NCBI GenBank assembly: GCA_964035545.1
Contig: OZ037767.1
Coordinates: 28,873,628-28,937,627 of the forward strand
Origin: Bugula neritina
Taxonomy: Eukaryota; Bryozoa; Gymnolaemata; Cheilostomatida; Bugulidae
Length of the DNA stretch: 64,000 bases
Direction of reading: 5' to 3'
Position numbers and translations under genes: made by a program
Notes under the pieces: model-generated
The model's database searches: none
Seen by the model: only the letters and a program-made list of their open reading frames with translations
Told to the model about the DNA's origin: nothing
In this document: one piece after another, positions 25,915-37,800 of the stretch
Layout of the letters: the number at the start of each line of letters is the position of its first letter
Numbering within the stretch: the first letter of the stretch is position 1

Positions 25915-27840
25915 CCTGCATTCCTGACCTATATAGTATAATGTCAAAACTCAAAAACCTACTCTAATTAACTTTTAATTTGGAGAAATATTTTGTCTGA
26001 AAAGGATTTATTACAAATTATCTTCTATTTTTAATAATCATGTTGAGAAGTTTCATTTTTCCAATGTTTTCTTCGTCTAGCAAATAATGTAGTATTTAAG
26101 GTTAACAGATCGTATTTACTCGATTTAATTTCCTATTCAAGTCAAGTACTCTGGTAATTCGGGAAAAAGTTTTCCTCTAAAAATATCCATTCATAAGGGT
26201 TTTCTCTCTGTCTAAAGTTTGGAAAACCTGGTTGCTGTTGTAAAATATATAATGACGATTTATTAATTTGTGAATTGAGCCTATTGATAATTTGATGAGT
26301 ATAAAAGAAGTAACTCCCGATTAGTGTATAGCATACAGTATGTTATGTTACAGGGACTTGTTTGGTTCTGCTGAAGAGGCAAATGGGGAGACAATAAGAC
26401 GTATAGACTCAGATGGTGAAGATGATCCTCTTCCTGTGAAAAGAGCGAAAGTAGAGACAGAATCACCCTCTGATTTACTTCTTAATGGCCAGTCGGTAAG
26501 ATTTCACAGATTCTTATTGTCTATACTATTCATCTGCTCTGGTATTTTTGCTTTAATGTAACGTACCATGCTTATTTTAGTGTGTATTTTATTTAAATTA
26601 GTATGTCTATAAGCATTGTTAGACATATGCATGATTCTATGATAACCCCTTCATTTATAATAGTAAAGAGCACAACTAACAGGATCATATTGGCTGGCAT
26701 TAATGGCTTCTAATGTAATATTTGAGGTGTTGCTAGATGTTATGTTGAAAACGTTTCTCCTTTTAGACAAACCCGGCTTTTACTTCAAAGAGCTTACCGC
26801 ATAAGAAAGCCCAGTCTACAAAATTGAAGTTATCCAACTTGGTTCGTTTGAAAAAACCTGAGAAGTCTAATAATACAGACGAATCACATCCCACACCTAC
26901 TACTAACAGCTGTTCTGCAATAACATCAACGAAACAGGGTACCGACGACTCCAATGCATGTACATCTAAGACAGATGACACTACCTCTACTAATTCCACA
27001 GCTAATGACTCTAATAATGCTGATTCAAATCCATCAGGTTCTGGTATTCCACAAATCAAGCCAATTGGAGCTTTAGGTATGCTCGGTGACTACAGTTATA
27101 GCAGTGAAAGTGGCTCGGATAATGAATAAAGTCAGCTATATTCATATATTATTACTTTTATAATTTTTTGCTATCACAGACAAAAATTAGCATATTTTGG
27201 GAAATAGTATGATGTTTATGGCATTCAATATGATGTTTCCAAGCTGTTAATTTTTTATGAACTGATGTAAATTTGTATAAAAGTAAATTATACTAGCAAA
27301 ATAAAATTTCAACTCATTTGTGCATCATGACATTTTGTTAGTCAGAAAATACTAACCTACACATATTCTTTTAAACACAAAACAGAACTATCAGATTGTA
27401 AATTTAATTATGCTAATATTATATCCAGTATTACTTTGCACACCATTCAACAGTCTATTATACTATTCAATATGTAACCACATCACTATAGTTAGTAATA
27501 TCGCGATAACCCCAATTGTGCTATGAAGGTGAAATCCAACACTTTATTCCATGATCATAAATAATGTGGTGGGCTTTTGTTCGTCCAGTAACAAACGAGC
27601 TTTATTGATCATTGAAGTTATCCACTCCCATGCATGACGACGCTCTTACACAGTAGGTAAAGGGGGAGCATCTACAATTTCTTCTTTTGGTTTCTAGGTT
27701 TACGTGTTTTTTGTTTTATATTTTTATGAAATGTTGTTTGATTTAAACTTTCAGTGTTTTATAAAAAACAATTTATTATTAAACTGTTGTTGAAATTGAA
27801 AACATATGTTTCATAAAAATTAACTCACTATAAAGTTAAG
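25915..27840 (+). pseudogene. YJU2 copy 2: 3' half only (exons 6-7)
   Basis: Homology begins inside intron 5, at the tail of the 34-bp repeat (cattcctgacctatatag). It runs through exon 6 (26354-26495, 142 nt), intron 6, exon 7 (26767-27129, 363 nt) and the shared 3' flank with AATAAA at 27300. Both exons keep an open frame and correct splice sites. Exon 6 has a 6-bp in-frame insertion, giving LLNGQS. Exons 1-5, including the zinc-binding region, are absent, so no YJU2 function is expected. The exons are no more decayed than those of copy 1, so the duplication is recent, or conversion keeps them alike. Confidence 0.88.
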
Positions 27841-27857
27841 TTCAAGGCCATCTATAG

Positions 27858-27994
27858 CGTTCTGTATGTGAGTCAGCGTTCTGTGTGTGAGTCAGTGTTG
27901 GGTATGTGAGTCAGCGTTGGGTATGTGAGTCAGCGTTGGGTATGTGAGTCAGCGTTGGGTATGTGAGTCAGCGTTGGGTATGTGAGTCAGCGTT
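27858..27994. repeat. 19-bp minisatellite, about 7 copies
   Basis: Tandem units of gtatgtgagtcagcgttgg, the first two diverged (cgttctg). It sits exactly at the joint between YJU2 copy 2 flank and the LSG1 fragment, so it may mark or have mediated the breakpoint. Confidence 0.9.
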
Positions 27995-28236
27995 CATTAT
28001 AAAGACTGTTGCTCAACTAAGCTTCAACTTTCCAAGTTGCACTTCTGTGAAAATTATGAAATCCCGTCATACTTGGCTTTTTCTAACTGCTGTTATAATT
28101 GATTGTTGGGTTTTGCTGGAAAGGTTTGGTGAAGCCATTAAGTTCTTACTGCTATTTTGTGGGGCAAGTTATTGCTTTGTGAAGCTCTCCCTGGTGTGAG
28201 TAAGGAGGAGTACGTGTGCACACCTGCAGTGCCTAG
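27995..28236 (+). pseudogene. LSG1 intron 12/exon 13 fragment
   Basis: This 242-bp stretch is the reverse complement of 1501-1742 without a length change: the end of LSG1 intron 12 and the first 74 or so bases of exon 13 (reading K-L-L-F-C-E-A-like codons). The splice acceptor tag of LSG1 is tgg here, so it could not be spliced. Relative to LSG1 the piece lies on the opposite strand. It is a dead duplicate. Confidence 0.85.
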
Positions 28237-29102
28237 TCATGCCTTATAACGCCTTGCATATGATTGCAAATATGTAAACGGCCTATCAAAGCTTTGGTGC
28301 CCTGAACACCTAATATGAATGTATACATTTTGCAAAGTCTTGCTAACAGTTGAAGTACGGCTAACTAAATCAATATATTTTCAGTAGGTCTTCCTTGATG
28401 CTACAATACGATCTGGAGAAAATAAGTAAATAATAATGGAACAATCAGCTGTCACTCTTTACTTTGAAAGTGACAATTGCAACCACAGTGGTGTAACAGC
28501 TACATTGAAACCAAACCAATTTGTAAAAAGCAACTTGATTACATTGGAATCTTGTGATGAAGCTGGTGGTTTACTGTTCTGTCAACTCAGCAGTCAACTT
28601 CAAAGGACTTGCACATGCTAGCAAGCAAGTCCTATGAATTTGTAACAGTGAGTAGCGCAGGGAAATATTCCAAGGATTCTCTTCTTGAACACAAACAAAG
28701 CTGCCCAAACAAACAATCAACAAATTCCAATTTTCTCCACAAGTGCAAAGCTACTGACAAAACGCACAGCAAAAGATAAACAATATAGCTGATTATACAG
28801 CTGTGCCTTTATCACAGCTATTAGAACCAGAATGTTCGTAATACCTACTGCATTTATTCTTGGAGCTAATTAAATCTTTGTTCCTGCAACAGCAATAAAA
28901 TGCTCTTGTATTTAAATCTCACTATTGTGCATCTTTGTATACAAGTATTTGTTAAATACTTCTCACCCCACTTTTATCTGTTATAGAAAGCAAATTCAGT
29001 ACTTCCAAGTTTTTAGTTAACTTGACTCCTGATTCATCAAATCTTTTCAAAGTGATAGCTAAGACTTTTAGAAGCTTTGTAAACTGAGACAGTTGTACAG
29101 TT
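28237..29102. other. Intergenic, no gene recognised
   Basis: One open frame at 28436-28621 (61 codons, starting MEQSAVTLYFES) has no recognisable motif. I would not annotate it as a gene. Confidence 0.4.
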
Positions 29103-29122
29103 GTATCTAGCAGGGTTGGGGT

Positions 29123-29290
29123 AATTGTAATTTGTAATTGTAATTGGTTGTAATTAATTACATTTTTTCAAGTAATTGAATGTAATTTGTAATTGATGTA
29201 TAAAAATGTAATTGTAATTGTAATTGTAATTAATTATATTGCTAATGTAATTGATTTTTACAATTACTTTATAATTACATATCAATTACT
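29123..29290. repeat. GTAATT subterminal repeats, left end
   Basis: Many direct and inverted copies of gtaatt/aattac directly inside the left inverted repeat, mirrored at the right end. In hAT elements such subterminal repeats are the usual transposase binding sites; that role is inferred here. Confidence 0.8.
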
Positions 29291-29831
29291 TCGTATTATT
29301 TTTAACTCCTAAATTTGGTTTATACCTTTTTACCATAGCTACTGTTTAATAAGAAGTTCAAACTAATTCAAAATAGTATTGCATCACTCTACTACTCACT
29401 CCTAAGATTTCTCAGTGCAGTTGGATCCAGAGAGTGAGATTGCATAACTTATATTTGTCTTTTGTAAGATCAAAGGAGGTTATACACTAATTCACACCAA
29501 CGTATAGATGGATTTTAGCGTTGGAAGAAGTTATGTAAACATGTAAAGGCATGGCTAATTAATAGGTAGAGGGAGTCAATTCCATTTAAAGTTTTCACCA
29601 ATGTGAAATAAGAATAAAGGATGTTAATAGGGCTGCTAACACCTAGAAGGTAGCCAGTAAAAGAGATGTTGGAACAACATTACAAAATCTACTTATCTCC
29701 ATTGAAATTATCACCTAATTAATGCAAGCTTTCAAGGCCCACCTGTAGCCTGCTATAAAATTGGCCATGAATAAAGAAGAAGTTCATTCTGCATTGAGAA
29801 TTCTCTAAGCTAACACTGCAGCTCTAACAGT

Positions 29832-31854
29832 ATGACTCAAGTTTGGGACCACTTCATTTTACCTGAAGGTTATGACAAGAGCGAAAACAACTTTAAAGCC
29901 AAATGCAAACATTGCTCATCATCCATCTCAGGATCCAGAAAAGCAACATCTAACTTTGTGACACATTTAAAGGTAAAGTTTGACAATTTATACATTCTAT
30001 TAATATCTTAGTTCTACACATAATGATACTATATTGTTTGACTGAGTTTATATGTTATTTAGTTTTATGAATATGATGACATAGCTTAGACATTAGATAT
30101 ATAAAACAGCTTGTCTAATAGACAAGCTATTTTATCTATCTGTTCAAAACAAAGCAACATGAATACATATATCACTTAAATGTTTAACTCTTGCTGTCTG
30201 CACTGTGTTTTTACAGAGGAAGCACAAAGATGTCCATTTGTCTCATAAACCAGCCAACATAGCCTCCTGTCAGTCAACTTTAAACACATTTGTTGTACCA
30301 ATTAAAAAGTACGGGCCCTGTGATTCACGACAGAAACAGATCACAGATCTTTTGGTGAAGACGATTGCTGGTGACTTGCTTCCACTTTCTTTTGTGGAAA
30401 GTGAAAACTTCAGGAGCCTAATGCAAACGACAGAACCTCGTTACACTATGCCCAGCCGGAAGCACTTAACCACCACCCTTATTCCAAACAAGGTCAAGGA
30501 AGTAGACAGAATAATGCGGGCACAACTGAAAAATGCTTCTTCAGTGTGTATTACTGTGGATATGTGGTCCAATCGACAGATGAAGGGGTTCATTGGGATT
30601 ACCGGTCATTACATCTTAAACTGGACCCTTCAATCTGTCATGCTAGCCTGCTCTCGTTTTCAAGGCCGTCACACTGCAGACAAGATCTCTGATCAGGTAG
30701 ATGAGACGCTAGCATACTTTGGAATTGATGACAAGGTTACGAATATAACTACTGATAATGCAGCAAACATGACTAAGGCATTTGGCTTACCAGGGTTTGA
30801 GAGCATAAAGGATAATGAAGAGGATTCAGATGAAGATGACAAAATGAATTATGAGGAAACAGGTGTGGAGCATGATCCATGCTTTGCACACACACTGCAG
30901 TTAGTGGTAAAGGATGGACTTAAGCAAGCTGGGTCATTAACTAAAGTTCTTTCTAAAGCAGCTCACATTGTTAGTTTTATAAGGCGATCAACTTTAGCCA
31001 CGGACATCCTTGAAGGTGAGCGGCGAGTCCAAGCTGCAACCTGCACTAGATGGAATTCACAACTTTTGATGATTCGGTCTATCTTGCGATTGTCAGAAGA
31101 AAGAATTGCAGACCTTGGTTGCCCAAAACTATTAACAAATGATCGTAAAACTCTAGAGGATGTGTGTGATATACTTGTGCCATTTGAAAAGGCCACACAT
31201 GCAGTGCAGGGTGACCAGGGTGTCACAGCTAGTTTTGTAATACCATGCATCCGTGGAACAAAACTTCAACTGGCGGAGATGGCACAGAAGTACAATTGCC
31301 GGTTTGTGTTGGCTCTGCAAACATCTTTTATGAAGCGCATGGCTTTGTACGAGAATAAGGAAGTCTTTCTCCTGGCGACAGCCCTTGATCCTCGCTTTAA
31401 ACTAAAGTGGTGCCAGGGGTCAGAGTTGGAGAAACTGACAACTGATCTAGTGCACAAAGCTGAGCGAGTGGCCGCAGTTAAAGAACCTTCTATTGAAGAA
31501 ACAGAGCCCCCTGCAAAGAAACCAAAACTGGATGGTGATTTCTTTGACTTTTTCCTCGAGTCACAGCCGGTAGTCAATACTCCATCATCTAATGCAAAGC
31601 AAGAAGTAGAGGAGTATCTTGCTGCCCCCCTCCTGGAAAGAACCAAAGACCCGATGACTTTTTGGGGGGTGAATGATTCAAAATACCCTCATTTGGCTAC
31701 TCTTGCTGCCAGGTACTTGGCAGTGCCAGCTTCCTCTGCCTCTGTAGAACGCTTGTTTAGTGTTGGAGGAAAAATTTTCAGGCCTGATAGATGTTGCCTA
31801 TCAGATCATGTGTTTGAAAATCTTATGTTTTTAAAATGCAATGGACATTTGTAA
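29832..31854 (+). CDS. hAT transposase with BED finger (2 exons, 592 aa)
   Basis: Exon 1 is 29832-29972 and exon 2 is 30217-31854, phase 0 with a GT-AG intron of 244 bp. The BED zinc finger starts MTQVWDHF and uses C25, C28, H45 and H50, so the intron lies inside the finger. The RNase-H-like core has D162 (CITVDMW), D227 (TTDNAANM) and E558 (SASVERLF). Between them are CFAHTLQLVVKDGL and TRWNSQLLM. The C-terminal hAT dimerisation region runs YPHLATLAARYLAVPASSAS to GGKIFRPDRCCLS. The overall length and order fit ZBED-type hAT transposases of animals. There is no stop or frameshift, and AATAAA follows at 31863. It excises and inserts copies of its element; activity cannot be judged from sequence. 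Confidence 0.95.
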
Positions 31855-31862
31855 ATGGAGCA

Positions 31863-31868
31863 AATAAA
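31863..31868 (+). terminator. AATAAA signal of the transposase gene
   Basis: AATAAA nine bases after the stop codon, inside the element and before the right subterminal repeats. Confidence 0.55.
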
Positions 31869-31999
31869 CTTTTGATTAATATCAAGTAAAATAGTTATTA
31901 TTAATTTTTTGAATACAAATAATTGTTACTAATGGTGTGGCTAATAAAATTTAAAAAATGATGAAACTATGTTCCTATTCTTTCTGGTTTGGTGTCAAA

Positions 32000-32145
32000 G
32001 TAATTGTAATTGTAATTAATTACATTGCAATGTAATTGTAATTGTAATTAATTACATTACGTTTCAACTGTAATTGTAATTGTAATTGTAATTGATAAAT
32101 TCTCATGTAATTGTAATTGTAATTAATTACATTCATTTGTAATTG
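32000..32145. repeat. GTAATT subterminal repeats, right end
   Basis: Counterpart of the left array: clustered gtaattgtaattaattac words leading into the right inverted repeat. Confidence 0.8.
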
Positions 32146-32165
32146 ACCCCAACCCTGGTATCTAG

Positions 32166-34742
32166 ACTACTACAGCTGAAAAACAGTAACACGAGTATTT
32201 ATTCAGTAGTCAGAAATTCTCAAGAGTTATGGTCCAAAATATGTAAACATAAAATGCACAAAGTACCCTTCAAAAACAAATCCATCTAGTTTCTTGGAAC
32301 TGAATTGATGCTGCAGTGTGACCTCACTCTGTAACAAATAAAATAGCTAATACAAAACATGATGCTATAGCGCCAATAAAATAAATGTTCTATTTGTTGC
32401 CAAATCACCTCTAATAGAGGAACCGGTAATAACTTCATTGACTGAGCAAATGCTGTTTCAGCATTGCAGAAATGACATTTAGTCAACTATTCAACTTCTG
32501 ACCAGAACAATTTTGTCCTATTGAAGAAAAGAGCATAAGTGTTTAGTGTACATACTAACTGTCACTTTAGGAATTATAAACTACACATAAGCAACAAATG
32601 TGTTCAAGCAATGTTAATGTTACCCAACCTATTGCATCGCATGTTATAAACTTCCAGTAATACCTCTGCAACGTCATGCTGCTCATTAGAGGTGAAGCCT
32701 CTAAAAATAAAATATGTATGTAAAAAAAGCCTCAATTGGTGGCTATTCTTGATTAAAATGTCAATTATACATTTGGTTTTTGATAAGGGATTTGAAATTT
32801 ATCGTTAGCCATGAAATTCAACCCTTGATCTGTGGAATTACTACTGGCACAATAACAAATGAAGCATATATAATAAAAAAAACACTAAAGTGAGACCAAA
32901 AGACCAAAACAGTGATCTACTACTTGATTAGAGTATGAAAAAACATGACTATTTATTCCCTATATAAATATAAGAAGTTAATTTAAATCTAAGTTTAAAG
33001 TCATAATAATCCCCTAAGAAAAAGATAAATTAAAATTACGTACTCACAATTTACTTGTATAGTTTAAATACATGCATTTAAAAAGCATGTATTTCCAAAA
33101 TTAGTTATGACTCTGTAGTCTGTAAAAATTATCGAAACAACAGGACCATTACAATGAATGCTAAACAATGAATATTCTTGACTTCAAATTATATAATCAG
33201 AACAACAATCTGGCTTAAAAAACCTAGACTTTTTGGCTTATTTAATATGAAAAAGACTGTTACCCTCACAAGACGAATGTCAAATACACTATATCTGCAC
33301 CACAAGACCAAAATGAGTCTTAACAGGGTATAAAATGGGTTTTAAGATAACATGTGACTGAGTGCTATAGCCATTTCATTAAACACATATATGTTTAAGT
33401 TCAACTGTATCAATATGAAAGTTTGATGCACTTTTTCTCAACGACTTGAATAAAACACTCAAGTAGTTTAAGTATTACTATCCATCTTGTCTTAGACTTA
33501 CTAATTATTAATCAATATACTATAAGTATAGTTATAAACTTATATTTATATTACAATACCAATTAACAATTACTGGTTAGTGAATTACATATATATTTAA
33601 ATGAATTAAAATAAACATAAGATAAGCAGATGTGAATCACTACTACAGTATTAGAATAAGAATACCAATACAATTATGAATTATTATTAATAATAATATA
33701 AAATTATATTAAAATACTAATAATAATACTACACTTTATATAATGACAATAATTATCATTATCATTATGATTATATTATTATTATTAATATTAATAATTA
33801 ATTAATTACTAAAATATTATTAATTAACATAATACTAATACTTATACTAAGTTTATTCGTAATAAAAGGCGGTAATAGTAATACTAATAGACAATAGTAA
33901 TAGAACTAGTAGCACTAACTTCAATAGTTATACTAATAGTAATAGTATTACATTTACTATTAGTATTACTATTAGTATTAGTAATATAATTATTACAATT
34001 ATAATAAATGTAATTCAATACCTAAAGTTAAAATGATCGTAATCTATAAGTATAAGTATAAGTTAATATATAATTATCACTATAACTACAAGTATAAGTA
34101 TAACTTATTAACTATAAGTATAAGTATATTAATTATTATTAATATTATTAATTAAACGCTATTAGTATTAGTATTAGTAAAAGAAATACTATTAGTATTA
34201 CAGTATTACTATTAGTATTACTATTGTGTATTAGTATTATTAATATTTCTATTAATAATAATATTAATAATAATAATATTAATAATCTTAATCATAATGT
34301 TATTATTTATTAAATTTAATAAGTAATATGATTATTATTTTATTTTAATTATTTAGTTAAAAAATGCTATTAATAATTTATAAGCAGATTGAGCTTACCC
34401 ATCTCTAGCTTCAATTGTTATATTGGAAAGTCGAAGTGAAAATTTTAGGTTCAAGCAAAAAGATGTAAGCTGTTCAGTTGAAGGGGTGTACTTGTAGAGA
34501 TGAAGATATCGCGTTGGGTGTGAGGGATGAAATAGACTAAGTACTTAACACGTTGCCGAGGTTTTCTTAATGCAAGATTATTTTAGTAATAGAGTTGTGT
34601 CATTTTTCAACTAAAACCTATGCTTCGTGCATACACGATAGTATTACGTAGCGAAGGCTAAAAAGATTGCTCGGTTGAGTACTTTTGCGCCGTTTCTGCT
34701 GAAATTTCCGCTTTTCCGTTTACGCAGTTTACAAAAACCGCT
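32166..34742. other. Intergenic with long cryptic simple sequence
   Basis: No gene recognised. From about 33640 to 34370 the sequence is built almost only from tattagtatta/aataata words in both orientations, with small palindromes. The last 150 bp (34590-34742) are less AT-rich and lie directly before YJU2 copy 3. They may hold its promoter, which is unrelated to the sequence upstream of copy 1. Confidence 0.4.
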
Positions 34743-34858
34743 CAGATTGAAAAAGTTTCAGTTTGAGTTTGTGTTAACAATAACTCTAGTACTAGTACTA
34801 GTATTAGTTTTGATCTTGACCTCGTTTACTCATTTGTACCAAAAATTTTAAATAGACT

Positions 34859-37800
34859 ATGACTGAGAGAAAGACTTTGAACGTAAGTATAATCTAGTGT
34901 TATTTATTCATTATTGATAATCATAATCATTATGATTATGATAATGATTATGATTATCATAATCTTTGTTAAGTTATTTAAAATAAATAACAATGACATT
35001 ATCATAATGGCATTATTGTTTATTTTAAATAACTTTTAACTTCAAGTTTAGGTATAACACCAACAGTCGGCATAACCATAAATCATTTGGATTTATTCAA
35101 GGCAAATATTTATTATTTATATTGACCTCAAAAAGGTTCACCATCACCATGGGCATGAGTGATCACTAATTACTAATTAGTATATAATAATAATTGTGTG
35201 GTACCACTCAAGTGATTGTATAGAGTAGACATAATGGTTGCACTTATAGACGTTAGATTGTGCTCATTCACGCTGATTATTTTGTTATAATCAAAATGAA
35301 GAAAACTATCAGTATCAGTATTGCAATATAAATATCATTGTAGTTTCTTACCAAGAACCATTAGAGACACCAGAGTGAATATAAAAAATAATTAACACAA
35401 TTTTCAATTTTCAGTCAAACTGATTTCAAGCTATAATAAAACGAGACACTTCTATGACATAACGTTCCCAATTGTTCGATATCTTCAAAGGTACTTGTTC
35501 TATGCTGTATAGTTCAAGCTTTCAAATACAATGTTTAATTAGAATAAAAATGTTACGAGTAAGTTGAATAAATGTGTACTTTATCTCTTAGTCTCATTAT
35601 GACATGGTATCAGTTAGTTGAGTTTGTGATACCTTAAGATATAGATAAATGTTGCATCCCTTCAAACTGTAGGTAAAACACATTCATTTTTACTCCTACT
35701 TTTAAATAGAGTGTGCTCATTTAGCATAAAATGGCTGACCAAGGTTATTCAACATAAAAGTGTAAATTAATTTAAAAGGTTGAATTGTTTTAGAGATACT
35801 ACCCAGTGGACTATGATCCTGCTAAAATTCCTAAGCTCAAAACCAAGCAGAAGGAGCAAAACCGTTTGTGGGGTATTCGAGTGATGGCCCCTTTTAATAT
35901 GAGGTACTTGTGGATCTTGCTAACTGCCATTATGAAGAACTTAGATAACATATCAAGCATTAAAACTATTTTTTTATGACTACTTCTTATTTTGTGGACA
36001 GTTCATTATCAATGTTATATATCATGTATTATTTCAAAAATGTTACCTGTGTGATTTGATAAAAACAGATCTATCTAATTTCTATTCTTTATTTCAATAA
36101 TTAATATTTGTATTTATGCAGATGTAATACATGTGGAGACTACATCTACAAGGGTAAAAAGTTTAACTCAAAAAAGGAGACGGTTTCAAATGAAGATTAT
36201 CTGGGAATAGAGATTCACAGGTTTTATATTAGATGCCCAAAATGTGTAGCTGTTATAGCTTTCAAGGTAGGCCTTGGTATTCCCCTAGTCCGTTAATACG
36301 ACCTCATTTATAATAATTAGCAATATAATTTGTTTTAGCACCACATTGGCGCCCGTGTATTCATTAACCTTTGAACTTTCGAAGCATTTCAGTTATTCTG
36401 AAATAACTACAAACTCACACTGGAGGCGATGCATCTGCCAATAATTTTAGATCAGAATTGCCAATTCTGGCAGACTCTTTTTTTAGTGATTTTTAACTTT
36501 AGAATAGATGCGTATTAGTAATTGACTATTAATAATTGATCATTAGTAATTGACTATTAGGAGTTGAGTGAGTTTACAGCTGCAAGTTTTGCTGTAGACT
36601 GACCCCAAGAACTGTGACTACACCCTGGAAACAGGCGCAACCAGAAACTTTGAAGCTGCTAAAACTTTAATGGAGCAGGAAAAGAAAAAGCAGCAAGCAA
36701 TAGAAGATGAAGAGGCAGCAAATCCTATGAAGGTCAGCGCCATATAAAAGCCTCACTCTTCTGGCAGAAATTATTAGTTGTATCTATTACCTAGGTTAAA
36801 AGATCTATTCAATTGAAGTTGAATAATTAGATTATTTAAGTTTTATAATTGTTGATGCCATTTTATTTCATCATTTATGCATGAGCTGATGCATTACTGA
36901 GCTCATTTCTGGAGTATTGCATGTGGTGAAATTTAAGGTGCTAGAAAATCGAACAAAACAGAGCCGTAATGAGATGGACACGATGGAAGCTTTGACTGAG
37001 CTGCGAGAAAGGAATGCACGCCATCAGAAAGTTGACGGTGACGAAATTATGAGAAAAGCCAAGTTATACCAACAAGAGTTAAAGCGTTTGCAAAAGGAAG
37101 AGGAGGATTGTCTAATTAGGTATATACATTCCTGACCTATATAGTCTAATTAGGTATATACATTCCTGACCTATATAGTCTAATTAGGTATATACATTTC
37201 TGACCTATATAGTCTAATTAGGTATATACATTCCTGACCTATATAGTCTAATTAGGTATATACATTCCTGACCTATATAGTCTAATTAGGTGTGTACATT
37301 CCTGACCTATATAGTCTAATTAGGTATATACATTCCTGACCTATATAGTCTAATTAGGTATATACATTCCTGACCTATATAGTCTAATTAGGTATATACA
37401 TTTCTGACCTATATAGTCTAATTAGGTGTATACATTCCTGACCTATATAGTCTAATTAGGTATATACATTCCTGACCTATATAGTCTAATTAGGTATATA
37501 CATTCCTGACCTATATAGTCTAATTAGGTATATACATTTCTGACCTATATAGTCTAATTAGGTATATACATTTCTGACCTATATAGGCTAATTAGGTGTA
37601 TACATTCCTGACCTATATAGTCTAATTAGGTGTATACATTCCTGACCTATATAGTCTAATTAGGTATATTCATTCCTGACCTATATAGTATAATGTCAAA
37701 ACTCGAAAACCTACTCTTAACTTTTAATTTGGAGAAATATTTTGTCTGGAAAGTATTTATTACAAATTATCTTCTATTTTTAATAATCATGTTGAGAAAT

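Larger units (their letters stand above)
29111..32157 (+). mobile_element. Full-length hAT transposon (3047 bp)
   Basis: Terminal inverted repeats CAGGGTTGGGGT and ACCCCAACCCTG bound the element. A perfect 8-bp target duplication gtatctag lies at 29103-29110 and 32158-32165. Inside both ends are arrays of GTAATT hexamers (about 29123-29290 and 32000-32145), probable transposase binding sites. The interior carries one two-exon transposase gene with all catalytic residues. Matching TSDs, intact ends and an open gene make this a candidate autonomous, recently inserted copy. Confidence 0.95.

Noticed and set aside
31266-31646. Minus-strand frames inside the hAT element
   Set aside because: Shadows of the transposase exon; no motifs and no splice context.
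37111-37688. CRISPR-like array
   Set aside because: Units are contiguous and identical without unique spacers, in a eukaryotic intron; it is a minisatellite.
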